DNA of 64,000 nucleotides from Paracamarosporium sp. OC-R06-R3. Lineage: Eukaryota; Ascomycota; Dothideomycetes; Pleosporales; Didymosphaeriaceae. Location: positions 1 through 64,000 of the forward strand of contig JACVRA010000367.1 in the NCBI GenBank assembly GCA_019828545.1. The letters are read 5' to 3'. Within the stretch, counting starts at the first letter, position 1, and every line of letters begins with the position of its first letter. The position numbers and the translations under genes are program-made. This document shows positions 21,678-32,100 of this stretch, piece after piece. Under the pieces are notes generated by a model that saw only the letters and a program-made list of their open reading frames with translations, ran no database searches and was not told where the DNA came from.

Positions 21678-22529
21678 ATGCCGAAAGCCACTGTACATCT
21701 CATTGCCATACAAGCCACCACCAATGCTTCGACATTCATTGACGATCTCAGGTTAGTGAGCAATGATGATTTATCATACATACTCAAAGGTAGACCCTGC
21801 GGTTGGGTTCAAAGTCCTCGCAGTCTTCACAAAGACGAGCTGACTGGCCATGACTGGGACATCTTCCTTCTCACTGAGTCCGACACACTCCCAGCTGAGA
21901 TTGACCCCTCGCTAGCATCTCATGTTTCAATCACAATCGAAGTACCCCAGGCTCAATACGACACTCTGCTATCTCATGCGGATCAGAAACCTCAAGCAGC
22001 GGAGGATACGCCTCCGCTACCCGTCGATTGGCAGCCAGATGACCAACATGGTAGGCGAGGCTCCAAGTTCTATGGTAGGATCCCATCGCACGACGTTCTT
22101 GATGCCCTGGATCGAGGAGAATATCCAGGTGAGCTCAGATTAGATCACCCCATGGCGTGGTTTTTGTCCAGTGCAGAGCCGGCGAGCATCCGAGGATCAC
22201 CAGCCTGTTTCTTCAACCTCTTCAAGTACAGGGATGCAGATACGTCGACACATGATAGCTACATGCGGGGCTTCAAAGAAAAATTTGGACCTGCGGCTGG
22301 TGCTCAGGTCAGGTTTATGGGGCCTGTTGGGGATTTGAAGGTGGGAACGCAAAAGGCGGATTTTGGAGAGACTGGTAGCGGGTGGGATGAATCGAATCTG
22401 ACGCAGTACGACAGTGTGTGGCATTACGCGTACATGTTGAGTACGGATATGTATAAGAAGTTAAATGCGGAGAAGGTTAGTGGGCTTGAAGATACATGTA
22501 TTCTCCTTGTGAGCGAGTTGGCGCTCTGA
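21678..22529 (+). CDS. Conserved fungal protein, dimeric alpha/beta-barrel-like
   Basis: Uncharacterised; I recognise the type from ascomycete genomes but know no function. Single exon, 283 residues. The second half reads FFNLFKYRDADTSTHDSYM, AGAQVRFMGP, YDSVWHYAYMLSTDMY and, at the C-terminus, GLEDTCILLVSE. That pattern of strand-helix-strand is like the ferredoxin-like Dabb/DUF1330 proteins. A GT inside the last codons (GAGAAG then GTTAGT) could start an intron, but the uninterrupted end looks like a true beta strand, so I keep it. No signal peptide or membrane segment. Confidence 0.75.
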   Translation: MPKATVHLIAIQATTNASTFIDDLRLVSNDDLSYILKGRPCGWVQSPRSLHKDELTGHDWDIFLLTESDTLPAEIDPSLASHVSITIEVPQAQYDTLLSHADQKPQAAEDTPPLPVDWQPDDQHGRRGSKFYGRIPSHDVLDALDRGEYPGELRLDHPMAWFLSSAEPASIRGSPACFFNLFKYRDADTSTHDSYMRGFKEKFGPAAGAQVRFMGPVGDLKVGTQKADFGETGSGWDESNLTQYDSVWHYAYMLSTDMYKKLNAEKVSGLEDTCILLVSELAL

Positions 22530-23004
22530 GCACTAATAAATTTAATGGTATAATGTTCGTTCTCCATAGAGCAAGGCAAACCAAGATACGACGCTGACCC
22601 ACGATCTTCTTAATTGGCAGGTACGCATGCACTTGTAACCTTACAACTGGAACTATATATACAACGACCACTCAGTGTGCTCGCCAGAAATATCAACGTT
22701 TCCCACGCTATGGTTTTGGACCCCGCCTCCGCCGAAATCGAATAGCGTTGGTACACCAGCAGCCTGCTTCGCACACATGCAAATGCCAGATCCGGCTAAA
22801 GGCGGAGCCACGAGCCAATGACATGCACATCAACGTAGTATGTCGGCTTTTACTTGAAACACAATACCACAGTGCAACATTCGGAGCGCTTAAAGACTGC
22901 ATACCCCTTGCAGGGAAAAAGCTCTGGTATGTTGCGTTTTCATATCTCCTTTCCTTTGTAACAGCTTGCGCAATCGCACTTTCTATCTTCTCGCACTGCA
23001 CACA
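22530..23004. other. Intergenic, no gene seen
   Basis: 475 bp between two plus-strand genes. It must contain the promoter of the membrane protein starting at 23005. No TATA box was recognised. Confidence 0.55.
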
Positions 23005-23956
23005 ATGAGTCTTGGTGCTCTGACAACAACATATGTCCCCGCTCCAGGATGCAACGACACGATATACGGTAAAATCTATAGCTCTGGAACCCTTCGCGAG
23101 AAATACCACAGTCTTGGTCAGACAGAGACCTCATTATGCTACCCATCAGCCTTCGTCACACCGGGTGGTTACTACTCCCCTGGAATTTGCCCCTCCGCAT
23201 GGTGGCCCGCATGCCGGCAAGTGGAGATTGTTGGGACTCAGACGGAGACTAGAACCACATGCTGTCCTATGTACGTCGGACTGCTTTCAATCAATCTTGC
23301 ATTTATGGAAGCAGTGCGTGGAGTGATGGGCTAATGTGGAATGCTTTAGGGACTATTCTTGTGTAAAGACTAAGGATAAGCCTTGGTCCACACTCTCGTG
23401 CGGTAAAGAGTACACCAATTCGCCCAAGCTTACGGTGCCGCAAGAATCCAGCGGGTCAACGTACTACATGGAGACGACGCTTGCCGCCATACAGGTTTTC
23501 GCAGACCACATAGAAGTTCGAAATCAAAGGAGTGATACCGAGACTGTGGCGTCGACGGCGAATTCAACATCGTCCCATGCAGAAACACTTACGAGCGCGT
23601 TGCCGTCCCAACCAAGAGACACTTCGAAGCCAACTAGCGATCCAGACTTGAGTGGAGATACTAGAAGTGAGAAGAAAGGGTTGGCACCGGGCGCATATGC
23701 GGGCATTGGTGTGGGTGTCGCTGCAGTTTTGGTTGCGCTTGTCGTGATGTTGTTATTCTTAACTCGGAAGCGGAAGAAACAAGGGAATCAAACCGAAGTA
23801 GCGAACACAGGGATGGAGCAAGTCGACGGTTCAGCTGAGATGGCGGATTCGACACCAGTTTGCGAGGCAGGATTCAGAGATATTGGGGAAGTCAAAGGCG
23901 ATTTTGTTATGCCAGTTGAACTAGATCCGAAAGCTAGAGTGCATCAGTTAGAATAG
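23005..23956 (+). CDS. Single-pass membrane protein with Cys-rich outer part
   Basis: Function unknown. Exons 23005-23270 and 23350-23956 (79-nt intron) give 290 residues. Residues 1-115 hold about eight cysteines and the CCP..YSC arrangement seen in fungal surface proteins of this layout. A Ser/Thr-rich stalk follows, then a glycine-rich membrane segment (APGAYAGIGVGVAAVLVALVVM in part) and the basic stop-transfer RKRKKQ, then a 60-residue cytosolic tail. No ordinary signal peptide precedes the Cys-rich part, as is common in this group, so the membrane segment may direct insertion. A sensor-like or wall-associated role is possible. Confidence 0.78.
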
Positions 23957-24027
23957 TACCGATTTGAAAGCACGAGCTCCTTTGTTGACCTGGCTTCTAC
24001 CATTTTGGCCCTGAGATACACTTTACC

Positions 24028-25138
24028 CTACTTCTCTAGCAACCATCTCACTCCTTTCAATGTATCGTTCACAAACTCCATGCTTCTCTTCACTTCTGGA
24101 TAGTTCGTCCAGAACATATGCCCATACCCCGCGTAGAGATTAAACCTCGTCAGCACCCCAGCTTCATTCAATTTCCGATCATATAACACTGCTTCATCCC
24201 TCAAAGGATCCAACCCACCGACCTGGAAATACGCCTTCGCCACGCCCTTGTGTCCATCCGGATGATTGTAAGGATCCCACAATGGTGACTTCGGGTCGGG
24301 GCCATAGATTGCCTCGATCACGCCAGGTTGCAAGTCTTTGAGGACAGGATCAAAACGGGATTCGTAGCGCGAACGGTATAGCGGAGCTAGGTGATCTGGA
24401 ACGTTGTATTCTGGGAGGAGGGCGGGGACACAGAGGTATTGCCCTATTATTGGGGGAGAGAGAGAAGTATCTCGGGACAAAAGTGCTAGGACGGCGGCAA
24501 GATTGCCGCCTGCAGAAGCACCCCCAACGATGACACCTTGTGTCGGCGTTGCTTTGAGCGACGTTGCGTTGTCGAGAGCCCACTTCAAAGCATCCCAGCA
24601 GTCATTGATCCCAACAGGAAATTGATGTTCGGGTGCGAGCCTACATATAATAAGCCTTGCACTATGTTTTTCATACGAAGAATGTTACCTGTATTCCACG
24701 TTCACGCACACGCATCCAAGATCGCGGGCGAACATTCTGCAGTTTAGATCTTCATCCGTAAGATCGCCCATGCTCCAACCTCCTTCATGGTACATCAGGA
24801 TGAGCGGACTTCCTCCCTCCGGCGGCTCTTTGACAGGTTGGTAAACACGGACACGGATAGAATAGCCATCTCTTGCGGGTACATCATGCATAGACTCTGT
24901 GACTTCATCAGGGATAGGACCAGGAATGAGGTACAAGTGTCGAAGTTTCTGAAGATGTTCGGCGCGGCTGGCTCGAATCTCAAATACATCATTGCCTTTG
25001 ATATCGACAGGACGTGCTTCGAAGGCCTGTGTTCTGTCAGCTGAAACTCCTGTAGTACTTGTGGAATAACCGCACCCTTCGATAGTCATCGGCTACCTCG
25101 CCAGATGCTAACACCTCATCGCGCGTAAGATGAGCCAT
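24028..25138 (-). CDS. Alpha/beta hydrolase, HSL (fold-3) esterase type
   Basis: Probable carboxylesterase or lipase-like enzyme; substrate unknown. Model: exons 25076-25138, 24689-25026 and 24028-24640, giving 337 residues. The 48-nt second intron is firm (VEYR/LAPEH junction). The first intron (49 nt, donor GTGCGG) is inferred, because the upstream ATG gives MAHLTRDEVLASGE and phase 0 joins to AFEARPVD. Family motifs: HEGGW at the oxyanion position where HGGG is usual, GASAGGN nucleophile elbow (Ser), GGLDPLRDE for the Asp, and YAGYGHMFW for the His. No signal peptide, so probably intracellular. Divergent from the SDR at 25556. Confidence 0.85.
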
Positions 25139-25555
25139 GAAGATTTCGTACTAGACTAGCTCGTCAATTGCTAAACAATAGATCATCCAAAGCTGGAATT
25201 ATGGTGGGAAGGCCTGCTATATCGGACGGAAGAGCTTACAGTGAGATTCTTAGTGATCTTGTCCAACCTTAACAGCTTCCGAATCGGATGCTTAACAACC
25301 AAGGTCCAGATACTCGGTCGTCGAATTGATACAACCCTTCGTACGATACAGACAAAACAGTGTTCTTATAGCATTCCTATCGTTTAATCACACGCCGCAA
25401 TACGCCGCAGTACGCGGCAGTCAGCTCGTACATGTATGTTTCCCCGAACGGAAGCCGCGGGGCAATCTCAGGCGTCAGGCGGGGAAGCTACCCCCGGCTA
25501 TACCTTCCTCCAATCCAGCCCAGCAACTACTACCACCAACACGTCAGGAACCACA
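25139..25555. other. Divergent promoter region
   Basis: About 420 bp between the hydrolase (-) and the second SDR (+). Contains the short direct triplication of CGCAGTACG-like sequence near 25391-25416. No gene seen. Confidence 0.5.
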
Positions 25556-26645
25556 ATGCATCAACGAAGAACCTCGCAATCGGCCTCCTCCGCTGTGCCT
25601 CCACAGCCTTCCCTCCCGAATCCTTCCTCTCCAAAACAGCCCCGCACCATGTCCACGTCCCACCTCAAAGCCCCCCTCCAGGGAAAGATCGCCCTCGTGA
25701 CAGGCGCGACTGGCGGCATTGGGACCGCTATATGCCGCCGTCTCGCTGCACTTGGGTGCTCTATAGGCCTGCACTACAATACTGACCAGGACGCTGCGCT
25801 GGCTTTACTAGAGGAATTCAAAGAGGAGTACATGCACGCGTTCGGCTCCAAATTCGTGTGCTATGGTGCAGATCTGGGAAACTACGAAGAGGTACGGGCA
25901 TGCCGTTCCAGACAGTGTGAAGAGGGATGCAGAGGACTGCAGACTGATCTTGTTGCAGGTCAAGGAACTCCATGAACATATCGTTTCCTTGTTGGGTCCG
26001 CCCAATATCCTCATCAACAACCATGGTGCCACGATTCATGCTGGTGTCAAATCCATTGACGAGGTTTCCATATCTGCCTTTGAAGATGCCTGGCGCATCA
26101 ATTGCGGCTCATCCTACCTTCTGACTCAATTGTGCATGCCCGCTCTGGAGGGCGAGGGCTGGGGAAGGGTCATTTTCGTCTCGAGCGTAGCAGGAATCAC
26201 CGGCGGTATCGTAGGGCCGCACTATGCGAGTGCGAAGAGCGCATTGCATGGGTTAATTCATTGGCTTGCTTCGACGTATGCGAAAAAGGGGGTGAGTGGT
26301 GTTTGGATTTGGAAGTAATGGTGGACAAGCTGATCATGATTACAGATCACGGTTAATGGAGTAGCGCCGGCGTTGATTGAACAGACAAAGATGCTGCCTG
26401 GAAGCAGCGAGGAGCTATCGAAGAGTGGGTGGCTCTGTTGTAGCAAAGAGAAAGCGCTGACAAGTCTACAGAGGTTCCTGTGGGAAGGCTGGGCACTCCT
26501 GATGAAGTCGCGGAGACAGTGCTGTGGATGGTTAAGACATCGTACGGTAAGTTGCGCCCTGTGCCTACGCAATGTTGTAAGCTGACCCATCCAAGTGACA
26601 AACAAAGTCATTGCCGTGGATGGCGGAATGGTTCCGCAACACTAA
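25556..26645 (+). CDS. Short-chain dehydrogenase/reductase, FabG-like
   Basis: Likely a 3-oxoacyl-[ACP]-reductase-like SDR, possibly mitochondrial. Five exons: 25556-25891, 25959-26291, 26346-26424, 26472-26546 and 26596-26645 (introns 67, 54, 47 and 49 nt), 290 residues; every phase closes. Motifs: TGATGGIG cofactor loop, INNHG where NNAG is usual, catalytic Ser in VSSVAG, Tyr near 201 and Lys near 205 in YASAK, then PVGRLGTPDEVAETV and the C-terminal VIAVDGGM. The 31 residues before the internal Met at 25649 are Ser/Pro/Arg-rich without acids and could be a mitochondrial presequence; start choice between 25556 and 25649 is open. Confidence 0.88.
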
Positions 26646-26956
26646 GCTGCACATGCGAAAACAATAGTAATGTCGGAAGTATATCGGAGTTCTTCGGGAT
26701 AAGTATAAGCATTAAATTGTAAATCCCTGTTGTGAGTATGTGACCCCAACGCTCTGTACCCATGAGGGGTTAAAACATGCGGAAGCTCTAAGTGTAGAAA
26801 TGGGGATATACCGCGTTCGCCATGAATTGCCCTTTTTGTCTAGCATGACCCGACACATGAATCGCTCAAAGAAATGCCTCTGAGTTGCCCCGCACTAGGA
26901 AGTGCGCTACTTGATTCAATTATCCTACTCTGGATCGCACAATCGCGATGCCGCAT
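26646..26956. other. Intergenic between convergent genes
   Basis: 311 bp between the 3' ends of the SDR (+) and cytochrome b5 reductase (-). Nothing found. Confidence 0.65.
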
Positions 26957-27969
26957 TTAGAAGCAGAAGACCTGGTCCTCGAGCTTGCTGACTGGCCGTG
27001 CCTTTTGGTATCCCAAGCCCTCGGTAGCCTTCTTGAGGGCAGAGATCATAGGTGGGGGTCCGCACATGAGGATCTTGACATCCGAAGCCGGAGCAGGGAG
27101 CTTAGCCTTGATCATGTCGGCGGTGACGAAGCCCACTCCGCCATCCCACTTCTCCGGTGGGTTGTTCAACACGTAGTGTACCCTGAACTTGGGGTCCTTG
27201 GCTGCAATCGCATCGATGTCCTCCTTCAACAGGATATCCTCTGGGTTGACGTTCGCAAAGATAAGATCAACCTCAGTCTTGTCGCCTGCAGCGCGGCCGC
27301 GCAGGATGGCCTTGATGATCTGGAGCATAGGTGTGATTCCAGTGCCGCCTGCAATCATACCGAAGTGTCGGACGAGGTTGGGCGTGTAGACCATGGCACC
27401 CTTGGGGCCCCGAACCTTGATTGTCTGGCCAACCGCCATTGAGGCGACGTGCTTGGAGATGTTACCCGTGGGGTACGATTTGATGAGGAGGTCAATGTAG
27501 CCGTGGTCCTCGTCGGAGGAGATCGGGGTGTAGGAGCGAACGACTTCTTTACCGTCGATGGTAGCCGCGAGGGAGATGTGCTGGCCGATGGGAAGGCCAA
27601 GGATGTCAGTCGGGCGGGGGAGTGCGAGGCGGTAGCTGTAGAGCATTAGCACGGAATATAGTTGAGAGTTGGGGTTGTTGCGTACATGGCGGTGTTATGC
27701 GAAAGCACAGTCTTCTCCGTGAGCGGGAATTCCTGGAACTCAGTGGGCTTGAGCACTTTGCGAGGGGCTATGCAATATCAGCATGGGAGCTTCAATGTTG
27801 CGTCAGGTATTTTCTTACCATTGCTGAACACCTTCCAGCCGCCCAAGATCACAGCCAAAGCTGCAGCGAAAGGCAGCCACTCCTTCTTGACAATTGCGGT
27901 CCCCACTATGAGCAAGGCCGAGGGGATATACACGCCCTGGACATACTGAGGTGCGAACGGGCCCGACAT
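26957..27969 (-). CDS. CBR1: NADH-cytochrome b5 reductase 1
   Basis: Transfers electrons from NADH through FAD to cytochrome b5, at the mitochondrial outer membrane or ER, for sterol and fatty-acid desaturation and other acceptors. Exons 27819-27969, 27686-27767 and 26957-27635 (introns 51 and 50 nt) give 303 residues, the usual length. The N-terminus has hydrophobic segments ([15 protein letters not shown] and [15 protein letters not shown]) that serve as the anchor. FAD contacts are RSYTPIS and a [14 protein letters not shown] stretch (here [10 protein letters not shown]); NADH-binding motifs are [10 protein letters not shown] and CGPPPM; the protein ends in VFCF as in family members. Start chosen at MSGPFAPQ; an in-frame upstream ATG would add an unlikely 45 residues. 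Confidence 0.95.
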
Positions 27970-28915
27970 GGCGAAGCTGGGGTTGATGTGGTGGTGTGGA
28001 CGTACGTAGGCGTTGTTGGGTGCACCGAGGGGAATATAAGACCAGACGCCCAAGTGCGGAACCGGCTGTTGTGGGGTACCAGTCGACCAGCAGCAGAAAG
28101 GCACTAGAGAGGGTCCAGTCGCGAATGCTTCGGCGTCTGCAAAGCTCAGAATTGCTTCCGATCAGACCACCCGTCGGCGATTGCTCGTGCGCGCCGCTGA
28201 TAGGTGCATTACGCGAACTGCCTTTGCCTAGCAAGTTGCCTTGTCGGGATGACAAGGACGGCGGTGGGTCTCGCGTCCAGGAGCTTCGACGCATCGTGCT
28301 ATCGTCTTGTTTCTATAGCGATGCAATTTGAAAAAGAGATGACCGGCATGTCGCGCATAGATTTCGTGAACAGTATTGAAAATCAATCACATATTGCTCT
28401 GGAGAACAGACCCCAGGTCTGGGTGAAAGTCTCGGCTTTGAACATGGTTGTCGTAACTTCAAACAAGACGGTTCAGTTACTTTCTGTCAATCTAGATTCC
28501 CGTCTTCATAACCCCACAGGTTTTTAGTGTGCATGAACCGGTTGTGTACTTTCATTGTGATTACCATGATCAGCCACATCCGACCCGTTCACACGGATAC
28601 AGATACATTTCTGTATCATTTTACTATTTGTGCACCAACGCGGACACAGTTGCTAAGGTGAACATCAATTCACGGTTGTAGAAACATTCAAGTGATATAA
28701 TAGGCACAAATCATCGAGAGCGCAACGTGAGTAGCCATGTTCGTTTCTTGCCTGTCAAGCATTCAAATCCCATACTAGACGCCTATGAAAAATGCAACAA
28801 ACGCTTCAAGCCCAAACTCAATCCCTAACCGAAACACCAGAAACCATGCCGCTGTTATCCTACGCATTCGTCGTGACACATCCCTTCAACACTCGTCAAA
28901 CCCTAGTTGCAATCC
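27970..28915. other. Intergenic, no gene seen
   Basis: About 950 bp containing the CBR1 promoter and the 3' flank of myosin. No recognisable gene or repeat. Confidence 0.6.
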
Positions 28916-29171
28916 CTACAAGAACGCCCTAGACCGAATTATTACCCTTATAGTTCTCTTCCTCTTGAGGCCACCCTTCTCATCAACATCACTGGCCTCA
29001 TCGTCCGTAATCTCAATCTCCTTTTCCACTTCTCCAGGAAAATTAACGAGCGTCCTTTCATCACCATCCTCATCCGCCCGTTCATTTTCAGATTCCTCAA
29101 CGATATCCTCAACAGTTGGATTCAGGTGCCCGGACCTCCTCCACCCCCTCACCGAGGTCCCACCTACTACA
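28916..29171 (-). pseudogene. Possible acidic C-terminal tail of myosin II, out of frame by one base
   Basis: Directly after the myosin stop, the frame shifted by one base is open to 28916 and is rich in Glu and Asp (LNPTVEDIVEESENERA, EVEKEIEITDDEASDVDE), ending in basic residues. It abuts the A6 run (T6 on the coding strand) at 29171-29176. One more T there would make rod and tail continuous. It may be a sequence error, a true frameshift, or chance; an intron does not fit well. Confidence 0.45.
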
Positions 29172-32100
29172 AAAAACCCTTCTGGCCGGAGACACGTCGC
29201 AGCCCACTACGCAAGCTTCGCACACTCCCCATATTGGCTTTTTCGCCAGCGGCTAGCTCGCCCATTTCACCCATGAGCAGACCGATAGATGATCCTCGGC
29301 GGCTGCGGTTGTCACCGGCTTCGCTGCCTGCGCCTGGAATACCCAGGGCACTGCGACGCTCGACGCGGAGACCTTTCCAGCCTTCGAGCTCGCGCTCGAG
29401 ACGGAGCGTTTTTTCTCTTTCTTCACGGAGTTCACGCTCGGCGCGTTTAGCAGCGAGATGATTGTTAGAGTCAGAAGACTGCAGCTCATCAATGGTGGAG
29501 AGGAGGTTGGAGATCTTGTCTCGCGCCTTGTTCAAGTCCTCCATGACAGAAACATTCTGCTTGTCGCGGCGTTCGATTTGGTTCTGGAGGTCCTTAACCG
29601 TTCGGTCGACGTTGCGAACGCTACGCGATTCGGAAAGACGTGTCGTCTCGGATGTTTCGAGAGCCTTCTCAAGCTGGGGTGATCGTTAGCATGTTGTACC
29701 TGGCTCGCAGTGACTTTCGACTTACTTCTTGGATTCGGCCATGCAAGAATCTGACATCTTTTCCAGCTGACCCAGTATAACCCTTAGTCTCCAAATCGAC
29801 AAGACGAAGCTGGAGGTCTTTTAGGTTTTTCTCGACGGCGGCTTTCTCTTTATGCAGCTGGACATTGGCCTCTCGCTCAGAGACAATATCTTTTTGGATC
29901 TCCTGCGCCAGCGCCTCGGCGCGTCGCATCTTTCCAACAGCAGCGGCTGCAATGTCTTCCTGTTGTGCAAGGCCTGACTTTAGCTCCAATAGCTCGCGAT
30001 CGTAGGCGGCAGCATTTCTCATGGCCGGTGATTCTGAGTGAGACAGGTCCTCGAGCTTGTCGGCCGCTTCTTGAAGACGAACTTCAAGTCGCCTCTTCTC
30101 TTCGATGGCGGAGTCACGTTCGGCAGCAATATCGTCGACGTTGGTGCGAAGGTTGCGCACCTGCGAGAGTAGGCTAACGATCCTAGACTGCGCCTCGTTA
30201 TGGGCATTTGCAGCCTCATCGCGCGAATTTGAAATGTCTTGTAGCGTCATCTCAAGCCTGCTCTTCTCCTTCGCCCAGGTTGACGAATTGAGGACCTCGT
30301 CATCCCATTTGCTCCGAAGCTCTTCAATCTCCTCCTTTAGTCGACCATTCTCTTCACGAACATAGAGGACATTTTCCCGTTCCAAATCAAGTTCATGCGT
30401 TAACGAGGACAGCTCGGTCTGATACTTCTTCCGCGTTTGTTCAATTGAGGTTTCGGTATCCTCGAGATCGTGCGCCCGTTGGTTCCGGTAGTCTTCAAGC
30501 TCGTTTTGAAGACGCTTCTTCGCTTGCAGAGCACTCTCAAGATCGGTGGAAAGATCTTCCACGCGCTCTTCATGTTGTTGCACCTGCCGTTGCAGGTCCT
30601 CAACCATGCCGTCCATCTGCTTCCGCTCTGCCATGATCGTGGCGCACGTCTCCTCTGCTTCTCGTGCCTGTGTCTTTGCAAACTGTTCTGCCCGAGATGC
30701 CTTCAGAACAGCAATTTCGGCCTGTTCCAGTTTGTTGAAATATTCGTCTGCACGATTCTTGTAAAGGTCAAGGCTCGAGGTGACGTCGACGAGCCTGGAT
30801 GTCTCATTATCCAATCGTATCTGAAGATCAGCGAATTCCTGGAGAAGATGATCATGGTTTGCCCGCTCCTCCTCTCGTTCATCGAGTAAGTCTTCGAGAT
30901 CGGATTTTGCATCACGAAGTTCAACTTCGAGGGAGACCTTAGCGTGCTTGACCTCATCAAACGAGGTCTTTGCTTCCGCAAGTTCGTTGACGGTGGCGTT
31001 ATGTGCTTGTAGCAATGATTTCCTGGATTGTTCTTGAGAGTTTAGAAGATCAAACAATTCCTCATGTGACTTAGTCTGCACTTCCTTGTAAGACAGTTCT
31101 CCGGACCTTAGACTATGTTCTAGAGAGGAGACCTTCTTTGCTGAGTCGTCAAGCATATCATGAAGGCGGAAGTTCTCGCGTTCAAGCTTTTGCACCCGCC
31201 GAACTGAAGGACTATCATCTTGCCAGCCGTTGCGAACAGGAGAGCGATCGAGCTGGCTCTGGAGGTGTCGATTCCTCATCTCCGACATCTGCAGTTGGTT
31301 TTGTACCTGTTCTAACTCTGCAGCAAGATCCATACGGTTGTTGAGGATGATGGTGTCAACGGTGCGATCAGATCGCGCAGAGTTCGTCGTAGCATTGCTG
31401 ATATGCCTCTGGTTGGTTGGCGTGTTCGTCCGCGAGAATGGCTTACGAGTTTCACTGTCCTTGCGTTGGTGCGTAGGAGATCGGTGGCCGTTTACTTGGT
31501 TCACTTGACTGCTGTTCATCTCCTCTAGCAAGGCACGCTTCGAGTTAGCGTGGCGTGTGTCCATCTCGATGAGCTCATCCTCATGTCTATCACGCAGTTC
31601 ACCTAGTTGAGCTTCAGCACGAGAATAACGTTCTGTGGCCACGCGTAGAGCTTGATTAGCGGCTTCCAAGCGTTCAGCCATATCAACGGCTCTGGAGATG
31701 TCCGGTTTGGCTGCCTCGTAGGTAACAACACTATCAACAGCATCAGGACTGAAGACTTTGCGAAGAAGAACAAGCTGATTGCGGCATTCTTCGAGCTCGC
31801 TGTTGCTGCTATCCAAGGCTGACTGAACGGCACGTGTGTTAGTTTGGGCCTGAGTTCGCAGTTGTCTTTCGGTTTCAAGCTTTCGGTTCGCCTCTGCCAA
31901 TTGGAGTCCAACAGTGGAGGATGCTTTCTCAGCATTGCGGCTAGTCTTGTGCTCCCTTGTGATTTCGTGGTTCAAGTCTTCCAGACTCAGGGAAAGCTTC
32001 TCTTTCTGCTTCTCTAATGAGGCAATGGTTAGTTGAGCATCTTCCAGCTGGTGAGTGAGGCGCTTGTTGTCCTCTTCGGCTTTGCCCTTCTCAGCTGTGA

